Positions 32,101 through 40,622 of a stretch of 64,000 nucleotides of DNA are shown here, in pieces. The notes beneath the pieces are model-generated. The model worked only from the letters and a program-made list of their open reading frames with translations. It made no database searches and was not told the DNA's origin. Each line of letters begins with the position of its first letter. Within the stretch, counting starts at the first letter, position 1. Position numbers and translations under genes: made by a program. The stretch is from Pseudomonas viridiflava (GTDB taxonomy: Bacteria > Pseudomonadota > Gammaproteobacteria > Pseudomonadales > Pseudomonadaceae): the NCBI RefSeq assembly GCF_900582625.1, contig NZ_UTIQ01000327.1, forward strand, positions 124,001 through 188,000, given 5' to 3'.

Positions 32101-33357
32101 CTACATGTGAGAAATCATGGCATCGCCGAACGCCGAGCAAGACAGCAGCTTAGCGCCGTCCATCAGACGTTCGAAGTCGTAGGTCACGGTTTTGGCGGAG
32201 ATCGCCCCGTTAACGCCGTCGATGATCAGATCGGCAGCTTCGGTCCAGCCCATGTGACGCAGCATCATTTCGGCGGACAGAATCAGCGAACCTGGGTTCA
32301 CCTGGTCTTTACCAGCGTACTTCGGCGCGGTGCCGTGAGTGGCTTCGAACATGGCAATGTTGTCGGACAGGTTAGCGCCCGGAGCGATACCGATACCGCC
32401 TACTTCGGCCGCCAGGGCGTCGGAGAGGTAGTCACCGTTCAGGTTCAGGGTCGCGATCACATCGTACTCAGCCGGGCGCAGCAGAATTTGCTGGAGCATG
32501 GCGTCGGCGATGGCGTCTTTAACCACGACCTTCTTACCGGTGTTCGGGTTGGTGAACTGCATCCATGGGCCGCCATCCAGCAGCTCTGCACCGAATTCGT
32601 TTTTGGCGATTTCGTAGCCCCAATCTTTGAAGGCACCTTCGGTGAACTTCATGATGTTGCCTTTGTGCACGATGGTCAGCGAGTCGCGGTTGTTATCAAC
32701 CACGTACTGCAGTGCTTTACGCACCAGACGCTGAGTACCCTGCTTGGAAACCGGCTTGACGCCGATGCCGCAGTCTTGGTCGAAACGGATTTTGGTAACA
32801 CCCATTTCTTCTTTCAGGAACTTGATGACTTTTTCAGCTTCCGGCGAGCCGGCTTTCCACTCGATACCGGCATAAATGTCTTCCGAGTTTTCGCGGAAAA
32901 TAGTCATGTCAACGTCTTGTGGCTTTTTAACCGGGCTAGGAACACCGGTGAACCAACGCACTGGGCGCAGGCAAACGTAGAGGTCGAGCTCCTGACGCAG
33001 GGCCACGTTCAAGGAACGGATGCCGCCGCCAACTGGAGTGGTCAGAGGACCTTTGATCGATACAACGTAATCACGAACGGCTTCGAGTGTTTCTTTCGGC
33101 AGCCAGGTGTCTTGGTCGTAAACCTGGGTGGCTTTCTCGCCAGCGTAAACTTCCATCCAGGAGATCTTGCGCTCGCCGCCGTAGGCTTTGTTTACGGCTG
33201 CATCGACGACTTTGATCATCACTGGGCTGATATCCACCCCGATGCCATCACCTTCAATGAAAGGAATGATTGGGTTGTTCGGTACATTCAGGGACATATC
33301 GGCATTGACGGTGATTTTGTCACCGGTTGCTGGCACCTGGATCTTTTGGTATCCCAT
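32101..33357 (-). CDS. icd: NADP-dependent isocitrate dehydrogenase
   Basis: Converts isocitrate to 2-oxoglutarate in the TCA cycle and competes with isocitrate lyase (aceA, in this window) at the branch point. The 418-residue protein matches the E. coli-type homodimeric enzyme, with GGGIRSLNVALRQELDLY carrying the Ser that AceK phosphorylates in E. coli, and the metal/substrate segment NLNGDYLSDALAAEVGGIGIAPGAN. The monomeric idh that usually adjoins icd in Pseudomonas is not here. TGTAG/CTACA dyads lie upstream. Confidence 0.97.
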   Translation of the reverse strand: MGYQKIQVPATGDKITVNADMSLNVPNNPIIPFIEGDGIGVDISPVMIKVVDAAVNKAYGGERKISWMEVYAGEKATQVYDQDTWLPKETLEAVRDYVVSIKGPLTTPVGGGIRSLNVALRQELDLYVCLRPVRWFTGVPSPVKKPQDVDMTIFRENSEDIYAGIEWKAGSPEAEKVIKFLKEEMGVTKIRFDQDCGIGVKPVSKQGTQRLVRKALQYVVDNNRDSLTIVHKGNIMKFTEGAFKDWGYEIAKNEFGAELLDGGPWMQFTNPNTGKKVVVKDAIADAMLQQILLRPAEYDVIATLNLNGDYLSDALAAEVGGIGIAPGANLSDNIAMFEATHGTAPKYAGKDQVNPGSLILSAEMMLRHMGWTEAADLIIDGVNGAISAKTVTYDFERLMDGAKLLSCSAFGDAMISHM

Positions 33358-33678
33358 GCTGGACTCCGTTGCTTTCGTGGTCTGACATCCCGCCGCGCGG
33401 ATGGCGCGGCGATATGGAACTTGAATTGGTCTCGGAAAGGCGGGCCATTCTTGTAGTATTTCTACAGAAAGTCACGCACTTTTCTTGAGATTGTCGGACT
33501 AAACACCCGCTGCAGGCCGCGTTATTACGGCACCTGACCTATCTCTGTAGTCAAACTACATCGCTACTACATTTCGCCTGTAGCAGAGGCGCTTTTTAGC
33601 CTAGCAGCTTGCCCCGATATTGCCTTTTTCGGCGCTCGCCTGAAACCAAAGCGCGCGCTGATCGCACAGGAGTTACCC
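33358..33678. promoter_or_regulatory. icd-Nudix intergenic region with clustered TGTAG/CTACA half-sites
   Basis: The 321-base divergent spacer holds two dyads of identical form, TGTAG-N5-CTACA, at 33452-33466 and 33546-33560, and a third reversed pair CTACA-N7-TGTAG at 33567-33583. That is six half-sites in 132 bases. They look like operators for a dimeric regulator controlling icd, the Nudix gene or both. No coding frame is supported here. Confidence 0.6.
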
Positions 33679-34119
33679 ATGCGTTTCACCCCTCACGTTA
33701 CCGTCGCGACCATCGTCGAAGATCAGGGTCGATTCTTGATGGTTGAAGAAACCGCAGGCGGCCGCGCTGTATTTAATCAGCCTGCTGGCCACTTGGAAGC
33801 CGACGAAAGTCTCATGCAGGCCGCTATTCGCGAAACGCTCGAAGAAACCGGCTGGGACGTTGAGCTCACCGCCGTCACCGGCATCTATTTATATACAGCC
33901 CCGAGCAACGGCGTGACCTACCAACGCGTGTGCTTTGCCGCCAAGGCAGTGCAACAACGAGAAAACTACACGCTCGACGACGGCATCATCGGCCCGCAAT
34001 GGCTAACCCGCGAGGAACTGGCCGCCCAACCGGAGCGCTGGCGCAGCGAGCTGGTGTTGCGCTGCATCGACGACTACCTGGGCGGCGAACGCTTCCCCCT
34101 CGCCCTGCTGCGTGACTAG
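33679..34119 (+). CDS. nudJ: Nudix hydrolase (NudJ-like)
   Basis: Hydrolyses nucleoside di- or triphosphates or the thiamine precursor HMP-PP in NudJ; substrate here is not shown. The 146-residue protein has the complete Nudix box in GHLEADESLMQAAIRETLEETGW, with the metal-binding Glu residues. CAGGAG stands before the ATG. It is 71 bases upstream of mnmA, the same arrangement as nudJ-mnmA-hflD-purB in enterobacteria, which supports the NudJ assignment. Confidence 0.88.
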   Translation: MRFTPHVTVATIVEDQGRFLMVEETAGGRAVFNQPAGHLEADESLMQAAIRETLEETGWDVELTAVTGIYLYTAPSNGVTYQRVCFAAKAVQQRENYTLDDGIIGPQWLTREELAAQPERWRSELVLRCIDDYLGGERFPLALLRD

Positions 34120-34190
34120 CGTCGATCACCACTGAGCCGGCTGCCCTGATAGAATCGCGTTTTTCCGAAAAGCCCTGCATCCAAACTCCT

Positions 34191-35309
34191 ATGCGTGACA
34201 ATTCCTCTACTCGCGTGATCGTCGGCATGTCCGGCGGTGTCGACTCCTCCGTTTCCGCCGTGCTGCTGCTGGAGCAGGGCTATCAGGTCGAAGGCCTGTT
34301 TATGAAAAACTGGGAGGAAGACGACGGCACCGAATACTGCACCGCCATGGACGACATGGCCGATGCGCAAGCGGTGTGCGACAAAATCGGCATCAAGCTG
34401 CACACCGCCAATTTCGCTGCGGAATACTGGGACAACGTGTTCGAGCATTTCCTGGCCGAATACAAAGCCGGACGCACGCCCAACCCGGACATCCTCTGTA
34501 ATCGGGAAATCAAATTCAAAGCCTTCCTTGAGTACGCGCTGTCGCTCGGTGCCGACCTGATTGCCACCGGCCACTACGTGCGTCGCCGCGATATCGACGG
34601 GCGCACCGAACTGCTTAAAGGCCTCGACCCGAACAAAGACCAAAGCTACTTCCTGCACGCCGTGGGCGGTGAGCAGCTGGCCAAGACGTTATTCCCGGTC
34701 GGCGAACTGGAAAAACCGGAAGTGCGCGCCATCGCCGAAAAACATCAGTTGGCAACGGCCAAGAAGAAGGACTCAACCGGCATCTGCTTTATCGGTGAGC
34801 GCCGCTTCAGCGACTTCCTCAAGCAATACCTGCCGGCACAACCCGGCAATATCGAAACCACCGAAGGCGAAATCATTGGGCGTCACCACGGCTTGATGTA
34901 CCACACCATCGGCCAGCGTCAGGGCCTGGGCATCGGCGGCTTGAAAGACGCCGGCGAAGAGCCGTGGTACGTGCTGATCAAAGACCTCGAACGCAACGTG
35001 CTGGTGGTCGGCCAGGGCAACGAACACCCGTGGCTGTTTTCCAGCGCCCTGCTCTGCTCCGACATCTATTGGGTTAACCAGATCGACCTCAGCAGCCCGC
35101 GCGCCCTGACCGCTAAAGTGCGTTACCGCCAGGGCGACCAAGCGTGCACGCTGGAGAAAACCGTTGACGGTTACCGCGCCGTTTTCGCCATGCCGCAGCG
35201 CGCCGTGACGCCGGGCCAGTCGGTGGTCTTTTATGACGGTGACGTTTGCCTTGGCGGCGGCGTAATAGAAGTGGCGCAACCTTGGAGCAGTAAGGAAAAG
35301 CGCGCATGA
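34191..35309 (+). CDS. mnmA: tRNA-specific 2-thiouridylase MnmA
   Basis: Installs sulfur at position 2 of U34 in tRNA for Lys, Glu and Gln, taking sulfur from TusE (also in this window). The 372-residue protein has the PP-loop IVGMSGGVDSSVS, the catalytic Cys in NPDILCNREIKF and the second Cys in STGICFIGE. Its stop overlaps the hflD start (ATGA). Confidence 0.97.
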   Translation: MRDNSSTRVIVGMSGGVDSSVSAVLLLEQGYQVEGLFMKNWEEDDGTEYCTAMDDMADAQAVCDKIGIKLHTANFAAEYWDNVFEHFLAEYKAGRTPNPDILCNREIKFKAFLEYALSLGADLIATGHYVRRRDIDGRTELLKGLDPNKDQSYFLHAVGGEQLAKTLFPVGELEKPEVRAIAEKHQLATAKKKDSTGICFIGERRFSDFLKQYLPAQPGNIETTEGEIIGRHHGLMYHTIGQRQGLGIGGLKDAGEEPWYVLIKDLERNVLVVGQGNEHPWLFSSALLCSDIYWVNQIDLSSPRALTAKVRYRQGDQACTLEKTVDGYRAVFAMPQRAVTPGQSVVFYDGDVCLGGGVIEVAQPWSSKEKRA

Positions 35310-35926
35310 CGCCGATTCAGGAACAACTGGTTGCCTTGGGCGGCGTGTTTGAGGCGGCGTTTCTGGTCGACCAAGTGGCACGCACCGGGCAGATCAGCGA
35401 AGGCGCTTTGAGCTGCATGCTCGGAAGTTTGATGGTCCGCGATCCGAAAACCACCCTGGACGTTTACGGCGGCGACGACATCAACCTGCGCAATGGCTAC
35501 CGCGCGCTGCTCAGTGCCCTGGAGCGCGACCCCACCACCCTGCAACGCGAACCGCTGCGCTACGCCTTGGCGCTGCTGGGCTTGGAACGCAAGCTGGCCA
35601 AGCGCGACGACATGCTGGAAACCATCGGCAAACGCCTCGACCAGATTCAACAGCAGGTTCAGCACTTCGGTCTCGTGCACGAAAACGTAATTGCCGCGAG
35701 CGGCGGCCTGTATCAGGACACGCTGAGCACCTTCCGCCAACGCATTCAAGTGCACGGCGACATGCGCAACCTTCAACAACCGAGCAATGCCGCAAAAATT
35801 CGCGCCCTGTTGCTTGCTGGCATTCGCTCGGCACGCCTGTGGCGTCAACTGGGCGGCCATCGCTGGCAGTTGGTGATTAACCGTCGCAAATTGCTGAAAG
35901 AGCTTTACCCGCTGGTTCGCGGATAA
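35306..35926 (+). CDS. hflD: High-frequency lysogenization protein HflD homologue
   Basis: Peripheral membrane protein; in E. coli HflD modulates lambda CII and phage lysogeny. The 206-residue, nearly all-helical protein begins TPIQEQLVALGGVFEAAFLVDQVARTG and keeps the family's length. It is translationally coupled to mnmA. Its normal cellular role is unclear. Confidence 0.92.
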   Translation: MTPIQEQLVALGGVFEAAFLVDQVARTGQISEGALSCMLGSLMVRDPKTTLDVYGGDDINLRNGYRALLSALERDPTTLQREPLRYALALLGLERKLAKRDDMLETIGKRLDQIQQQVQHFGLVHENVIAASGGLYQDTLSTFRQRIQVHGDMRNLQQPSNAAKIRALLLAGIRSARLWRQLGGHRWQLVINRRKLLKELYPLVRG

Positions 35927-35938
35927 ACACTTCCATAC

Positions 35939-36006
35939 CCGTAGGAGCGGCTTCAGCCACGATGCTCGTGATCTTAAAAGCATCGCGACTGAAGTCGCTC
36001 CCACAG
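35939..36006. repeat. REPIN: two REP elements in inverted orientation
   Basis: GTAGGAGCGGCTTCAGCCAC and GATGCT (35941-35966) is mirrored by AGCATCGCGACTGAAGTCGC and TCCCAC (35979-36004), leaving a 12-base spacer. The two arms together can fold into one long hairpin. It is between hflD and purB; both arms differ from the copies at 18.1 kb by a few stem bases. Confidence 0.85.
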
Positions 36007-36084
36007 CACCGCGCTGTTCCACGCCTCACCGAAAAACCCGACAGAGCAGTTCGCTGCGCGCGGGTCAGGTAAGGTTTTTCTATG

Positions 36085-36090
36085 TATAAT
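36085..36090 (+). promoter_or_regulatory. Putative -10 box of purB
   Basis: A perfect TATAAT 41 bases before the purB ATG. No good -35 hexamer is seen 17 bases upstream, so the promoter call rests on the -10 box alone. Confidence 0.4.
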
Positions 36091-36130
36091 TCGCGCCCCT
36101 TTTCGTCGCCCGACTGTCCGAGAACGCCCC

Positions 36131-37501
36131 ATGCAGCTCTCCTCGCTCACCGCGGTATCCCCCGTTGATGGCCGTTACGCCAGCAAAACCAGCGCTCTGC
36201 GCCCAATCTTCAGCGAATACGGCCTGGTCCGTTTCCGCGTCATGGTCGAGGTTCGCTGGCTCCAGCGCCTGGCCGCGCATACCAGCGTTCCGGAAGTCGC
36301 ACCGTTTTCCACCGAAGCGAACGCCCTGCTTAACGCACTGGTCGACAACTTCCAGGTTGAGCACGCTGAGCGCGTCAAGGAAATCGAGCGCACCACCAAC
36401 CACGACGTAAAAGCCGTGGAATACCTGCTTAAAGAACAAGTCGCCAAGCTGCCAGAACTGGCTGCGGTGAGTGAGTTCATCCACTTCGCCTGCACCAGCG
36501 AAGACATCAACAATCTTTCCCACGCGCTGATGCTGCGCGAAGGCCGCGACACCGTGCTGCTGCCGCTGATGCAGCAACTGGCCGACGCCATCCGCGAGCT
36601 GGCTCACCGCTTTGCCGACGTGCCGATGCTGTCGCGCACCCACGGCCAACCGGCCTCGCCGACCACGCTGGGCAAAGAGCTGGCAAACGTGGTGTACCGC
36701 CTGGAGCGCCAAATCGCTCAAGTTGCCGCCATTCCCCTGCTGGGCAAAATCAACGGCGCCGTGGGCAACTACAACGCGCACCTCTCGGCCTACCCGCAGG
36801 TCGATTGGGAAGAAAACGCCCGCGCCTTTATCGAGCAAGAGCTGGGCCTAAGCTTCAACCCCTACACCACGCAAATCGAGCCGCACGACTACATTGCCGA
36901 GCTGTTCGACGCGGTTGCCCGCTTCAACACCATCCTGATCGACTTCGACCGTGATATTTGGGGCTACATCTCCCTCGGCTATTTCAAACAGCGCACCATT
37001 GCTGGCGAAATTGGGTCGTCGACCATGCCGCACAAGGTCAACCCGATCGACTTCGAAAACTCCGAGGGCAACCTGGGCATCGCCAATGCGCTGCTGCAGC
37101 ACCTGGCGAGCAAGTTGCCAATCTCCCGCTGGCAGCGCGACCTCACCGACTCCACCGTACTGCGCAACCTGGGCGTTGGTTTCGCCCACAGCGTGATCGC
37201 CTACGAAGCCACTCTTAAAGGCATCAGCAAGCTGGAGCTCAATGCTCAGCGCATCGCTGCCGACCTCGACGCGTGCTGGGAAGTGCTGGCCGAACCGGTG
37301 CAAACCGTAATGCGCCGCTACGGCGTCGAAAACGCCTACGAGAAACTCAAAGAGCTGACGCGCGGCAAAGGCATCAGCGCCGAAGCCCTGCAAACCTTTA
37401 TCGACGGCCTGGATATTCCAGCCGACGCCAAGGTTCAGCTGCGCGCCCTCACCCCGGCTGGCTACGCGGGCAACGCCGCCGCTCAGGCCAAACGTATCTA
37501 A
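36131..37501 (+). CDS. purB: Adenylosuccinate lyase
   Basis: Catalyses two fumarate-releasing steps in purine synthesis (SAICAR to AICAR, adenylosuccinate to AMP). The 456-residue protein has the fumarase/aspartase signature SSTMPHKVNPIDFENSEGN with the flexible catalytic loop Ser, and FACTSEDINN and SRTHGQPASP segments. It is followed by a strong terminator. Confidence 0.97.
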   Translation: MQLSSLTAVSPVDGRYASKTSALRPIFSEYGLVRFRVMVEVRWLQRLAAHTSVPEVAPFSTEANALLNALVDNFQVEHAERVKEIERTTNHDVKAVEYLLKEQVAKLPELAAVSEFIHFACTSEDINNLSHALMLREGRDTVLLPLMQQLADAIRELAHRFADVPMLSRTHGQPASPTTLGKELANVVYRLERQIAQVAAIPLLGKINGAVGNYNAHLSAYPQVDWEENARAFIEQELGLSFNPYTTQIEPHDYIAELFDAVARFNTILIDFDRDIWGYISLGYFKQRTIAGEIGSSTMPHKVNPIDFENSEGNLGIANALLQHLASKLPISRWQRDLTDSTVLRNLGVGFAHSVIAYEATLKGISKLELNAQRIAADLDACWEVLAEPVQTVMRRYGVENAYEKLKELTRGKGISAEALQTFIDGLDIPADAKVQLRALTPAGYAGNAAAQAKRI

Positions 37502-37519
37502 CCGATATTGCCCAGTTGC

Positions 37520-37546
37520 ACGCCCGGCAGTGCCGGGCGTTTTTAT
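37520..37546 (+). terminator. Terminator after purB
   Basis: ACGCCCGGCA-GTGCCGGGCGT, a GC-rich stem, is followed by TTTTATTT. It separates purB from roxA. Confidence 0.9.
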
Positions 37547-37579
37547 TTACGGGCTCAGATGACTTTCAAAGGCTTAGCG

Positions 37580-38746
37580 ATGAATCCTGATATTCCGCTT
37601 CAGATGCTCGGTGGCATTACCGCTCGTGAATTCCTGCGCGACTACTGGCAGAAGAAACCCTTGCTGGTCCGTCAGGCCATCAGCGATTTCGAAAGCCCTA
37701 TCTCCGCCGACGAATTGGCCGGCCTGGCGCTGGAAGAAGAAGTTGAATCGCGCCTGGTACTTGAGCACGGCGAACGCCCTTGGGAACTGCGCCGCGGCCC
37801 GTTCAACGAAGATGAATTCGCCACCCTGCCCGAGCGCGACTGGACCCTGCTGGTGCAAGCCGTCGACCAGTTCGTGCCGGAAGTGGCCGAGCTGCTCCAG
37901 CACTTTCGTTTCCTGCCGAGCTGGCGCATCGACGATGTGATGATCAGCTTCGCCACGCCGGGCGGCGGTGTAGGCCCGCATTTCGACAATTACGACGTTT
38001 TCCTTCTCCAGGGCCAGGGACACCGGCGCTGGAAAATCGGCCAGATGTGCGACTCGGATAGCCCCATGCTTGAGCATGCGGACCTGCGCATTCTGGCCAA
38101 CTTTGAACAGACCGACGAATGGGTGTTGGAGCCCGGCGACATGCTCTATCTGCCGCCACGTTTGGCTCACTATGGCACCGCCGAGGATGATTGTATGACG
38201 TATTCCGTGGGTTTCCGCGCCCCTAGCGCCGCAGAAGTCTTGACCCATTTCACCGACTTTCTCAGCCAGTTCCTGCCGGACGAAGAACGCTACAGCGATG
38301 CCGGCGCCGCCCCTGTCAGCGATCCGCACCAGATTCAGCGCGACTCGCTCGACCGTCTCAAAGCCCTGCTTAACGAACACATGGGTGACGAGCGTTTGCT
38401 GATGACCTGGTTCGGCCAATTCATGACCGAACCGCGCTATCCAGAACTGGTTGCTGGCACTGAACTGGACGAAGAAGAGCTGCTCGACCAAATCGAAAAC
38501 GGCGCCATGCTTATCCGCAATCCGAGTGCGCGCCTGGCCTGGTCTGAAGTGGGCGAAGATTTGGTGCTGTTTGCCAGCGGGCAAAGCCGCTTGTTGTCGA
38601 CCAGCCTGCGCGAATTGCTGAAACTGATTTGTGCCGCCGACGTGCTGCACCTGGAAAACTTGGGCCAATGGTTGGCCGACGATGAAGGGCGTAACCTCGT
38701 CCTCGAACTGGTGAAACAAGGAAGTTTGGAGTTTGCAGATGAGTAG
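37580..38746 (+). CDS. roxA: 50S ribosomal protein L16 arginine hydroxylase (RoxA/YcfD)
   Basis: 2-oxoglutarate/Fe(II) oxygenase of the JmjC cupin type that hydroxylates an arginine of ribosomal protein L16. The 388-residue protein has the iron triad in GPHFDNYD (His, Asp) and RLAHYGTA (His), the substrate region PSWRIDDVMISFATPGGGVGP, and a C-terminal winged-helix part. ATG at 37580 is chosen over upstream in-frame codons by an AAAGG site and by the start MNPDIPLQMLGG. Confidence 0.93.
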   Translation: MNPDIPLQMLGGITAREFLRDYWQKKPLLVRQAISDFESPISADELAGLALEEEVESRLVLEHGERPWELRRGPFNEDEFATLPERDWTLLVQAVDQFVPEVAELLQHFRFLPSWRIDDVMISFATPGGGVGPHFDNYDVFLLQGQGHRRWKIGQMCDSDSPMLEHADLRILANFEQTDEWVLEPGDMLYLPPRLAHYGTAEDDCMTYSVGFRAPSAAEVLTHFTDFLSQFLPDEERYSDAGAAPVSDPHQIQRDSLDRLKALLNEHMGDERLLMTWFGQFMTEPRYPELVAGTELDEEELLDQIENGAMLIRNPSARLAWSEVGEDLVLFASGQSRLLSTSLRELLKLICAADVLHLENLGQWLADDEGRNLVLELVKQGSLEFADE

Positions 38747-39167
38747 CAACGTTCAGGTAAGGCTCGCCAGCTGGCAGAAAGACAACGCAGACCTGCGCCG
38801 CATTCGCGAAACCGTGTTTATCGCTGAACAAGCGGTGCCGCCGGAATTGGAGTGGGACGCCGAAGATGTCGAGGCAGTGCACTTTCTCGCCGTCGATGGC
38901 GATTACGCTATCGGCACCGCGCGCCTGCTGCCCGATGGCCATATCGGCCGCGTGTCGGTATTGAAAGACTGGCGCGGGTTGAAAGTGGGTGAACAGCTGA
39001 TGAAGGCCGTTATCCAGGAAGCAGAGCGCCGTGGTCTGAAAGAACAGATGCTCAGCGCCCAGGTTCACGCCACAGCGTTCTACGAGCGTCTAGGATTTAC
39101 CGTAGTCAGCGGCGAATTTCTCGACGCTGGCATTCCCCACGTAGAGATGAAACGCATCAGTCAGTGA
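38739..39167 (+). CDS. GNAT-family N-acetyltransferase
   Basis: The 142-residue protein has the GNAT acetyl-CoA loop in VLKDWRGLKVGEQLMKAVI (related to Q/RxxGxG/A) and the C-terminal FYERLGFTVVSGEFLDAGIPHVEM, with RRIRETVFIAEQ at the start as in ElaA/YjcF-like enzymes. The start overlaps the roxA stop by 8 bases, with GGAG at 38728-38731. The substrate is unknown. Confidence 0.88.
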   Translation: MSSNVQVRLASWQKDNADLRRIRETVFIAEQAVPPELEWDAEDVEAVHFLAVDGDYAIGTARLLPDGHIGRVSVLKDWRGLKVGEQLMKAVIQEAERRGLKEQMLSAQVHATAFYERLGFTVVSGEFLDAGIPHVEMKRISQ

Positions 39168-39174
39168 GGTCAGG

Positions 39175-39816
39175 ATGATCGATAAAGACGCTCCGCCAAC
39201 AGACGCCACGGACGGTGTCACGGAAGAACTGCCGGCCATCGAGTTCGTCTCGCCCGGCAGTTTTACGGTGCACAATCCGCCGCCCTTGCAGGCGGAGCCG
39301 GAGCGTCGCGAACCGTCCCCCTTTCACCTCGGCGGGCCGCGTCAACTCCAGCATTTCAGCCACGCCGAACACGCCCAGGCGCATGCGTTGGCGTTGCTGC
39401 AACAGGCGCAGCGCAGCCTGTGCATCTACACCCCGGATCTTGAACGCTGGCTTTACCACCACAGCAGCGTGCAACAGGCCTGTACCCAATTCCTGTTGGC
39501 CAATCCGAAGAATCGTTTGCGCATTCTGGTTAACGACGCCAGCAATGCCGTGAAGGAAGGCCATCGCTTGTTGCAACTGTCGCGGCGCCTGCCGAGCAAT
39601 CTGCACATTCGCAAGCTCAACCCCAGCTACAGCAACGATGAAGTGGCCTATCTGCTCGCCGACACCAACGGCATCCTGATGCGCCCCAAACTCGAGCAAC
39701 TGGCCGGCTACGCCTTGTACAACGATCCTGGCCAGGTGCGCGTGCTGCAAAACAAATTTGATCAGGCCTGGGACGTCAGCGTCACCGACCTCGACCTTCG
39801 GAGTCTTCTGGTATGA
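39175..39816 (+). CDS. Uncharacterised conserved protein, possibly phospholipase D-like fold
   Basis: The 213-residue protein has a disordered Pro/Glu-rich N-terminus (1-55) and a folded part with ALLQQAQRSLCIYTPDLERW, LRILVNDASNAVKEGHRLL and NGILMRPKLEQLAGYALYND. The alternation of strands ending in acidic residues resembles PLD-like folds, but no HKD motif is present, so catalysis is unlikely. It is 7 bases after the acetyltransferase and overlaps the secretin-domain gene (ATGA), so the three plus roxA form one unit. The function is not known to me. Confidence 0.7.
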   Translation: MIDKDAPPTDATDGVTEELPAIEFVSPGSFTVHNPPPLQAEPERREPSPFHLGGPRQLQHFSHAEHAQAHALALLQQAQRSLCIYTPDLERWLYHHSSVQQACTQFLLANPKNRLRILVNDASNAVKEGHRLLQLSRRLPSNLHIRKLNPSYSNDEVAYLLADTNGILMRPKLEQLAGYALYNDPGQVRVLQNKFDQAWDVSVTDLDLRSLLV

Positions 39817-40622
39817 CCCTGCGCTCGCTGTTTGCCGCCCTGTGCCTGACTGTCAGCCTGCCGGTACTGGCGGCTACCGAAGTGATGCCGCTGAACTACC
39901 GCACCGCCGACGACGTATTGCCCGTGGTGCAATCCGTGCTGGGCAACGAAGGCCGGGCCAGCAACTACGGCAACCAACTGGTCGTCAACGCCCCGCCCGC
40001 CAAGCTGCAAGAAGTGCGCGACCTGCTCAAACAGATCGACAAACAACCGAGGCGCTTGCTCATTAGCGTCGACACCACCGACAGCAATCAGATGAACGAC
40101 CAGGGCTATTCGGTGAACGGCTCGGCCAATGCCGGCAATGTGGAAATTCAGTCGGGACGTGGCGAAGTGAATGGTCGCGATCAGGTGCGCATCATTCATC
40201 GCAGCACCCAAAGCCGGGGCGGCGGCACGCAGCAAGTGCAAACCACCGAAGGCTATCCGGCGCTGATTCAGGTCGGGCAAAGCGTGCCGCTGACCAGCTC
40301 GAGCGTCGACGGCTATGGGCGGGTTTACAACAACACCGAATACCGCAACGTGACCCGTGGCTTTTACGTGACCGCCAGCCTCACCGGCGATGTGGTGCAC
40401 GTCAGCATCAACAACAATAACGACCGCCTTAGCCAAACCCAGCAAGGCGCAATCGACATCCAAAACACCAACACCAAAGTGACCGGCCGCCTCGGCGAAT
40501 GGATCACCATCGGCGGCGTGAATGAGAGTTCGCAGTCCGACCAAAACGGCTTTATTCAGCACCGCTCAACGCAAGGCCGTGAAGACATGACGCTGCGCCT
40601 GAAGGTCGATGCCCTGGACTGA
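39813..40622 (+). CDS. Periplasmic protein with secretin N-domain
   Basis: The 269-residue protein has a signal peptide (cleavage after VLAA) and an N-terminal domain TEVMPLNYRTADDVLPVVQSVLG..NQLVVNAPPAKLQEVRDLLKQID that matches the ring-building N domains of type II/III secretins. The beta-barrel pore part typical of secretins is reduced: the rest has VGQSVPLTSSSVDGYG, GFYVTASLTGDVVHVSI and a C-terminal MTLRLKV, which looks like a remnant of the secretin core. It may be a secretin-like scaffold without a pore. The partner is unknown. Confidence 0.75.
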   Translation: MTLRSLFAALCLTVSLPVLAATEVMPLNYRTADDVLPVVQSVLGNEGRASNYGNQLVVNAPPAKLQEVRDLLKQIDKQPRRLLISVDTTDSNQMNDQGYSVNGSANAGNVEIQSGRGEVNGRDQVRIIHRSTQSRGGGTQQVQTTEGYPALIQVGQSVPLTSSSVDGYGRVYNNTEYRNVTRGFYVTASLTGDVVHVSINNNNDRLSQTQQGAIDIQNTNTKVTGRLGEWITIGGVNESSQSDQNGFIQHRSTQGREDMTLRLKVDALD

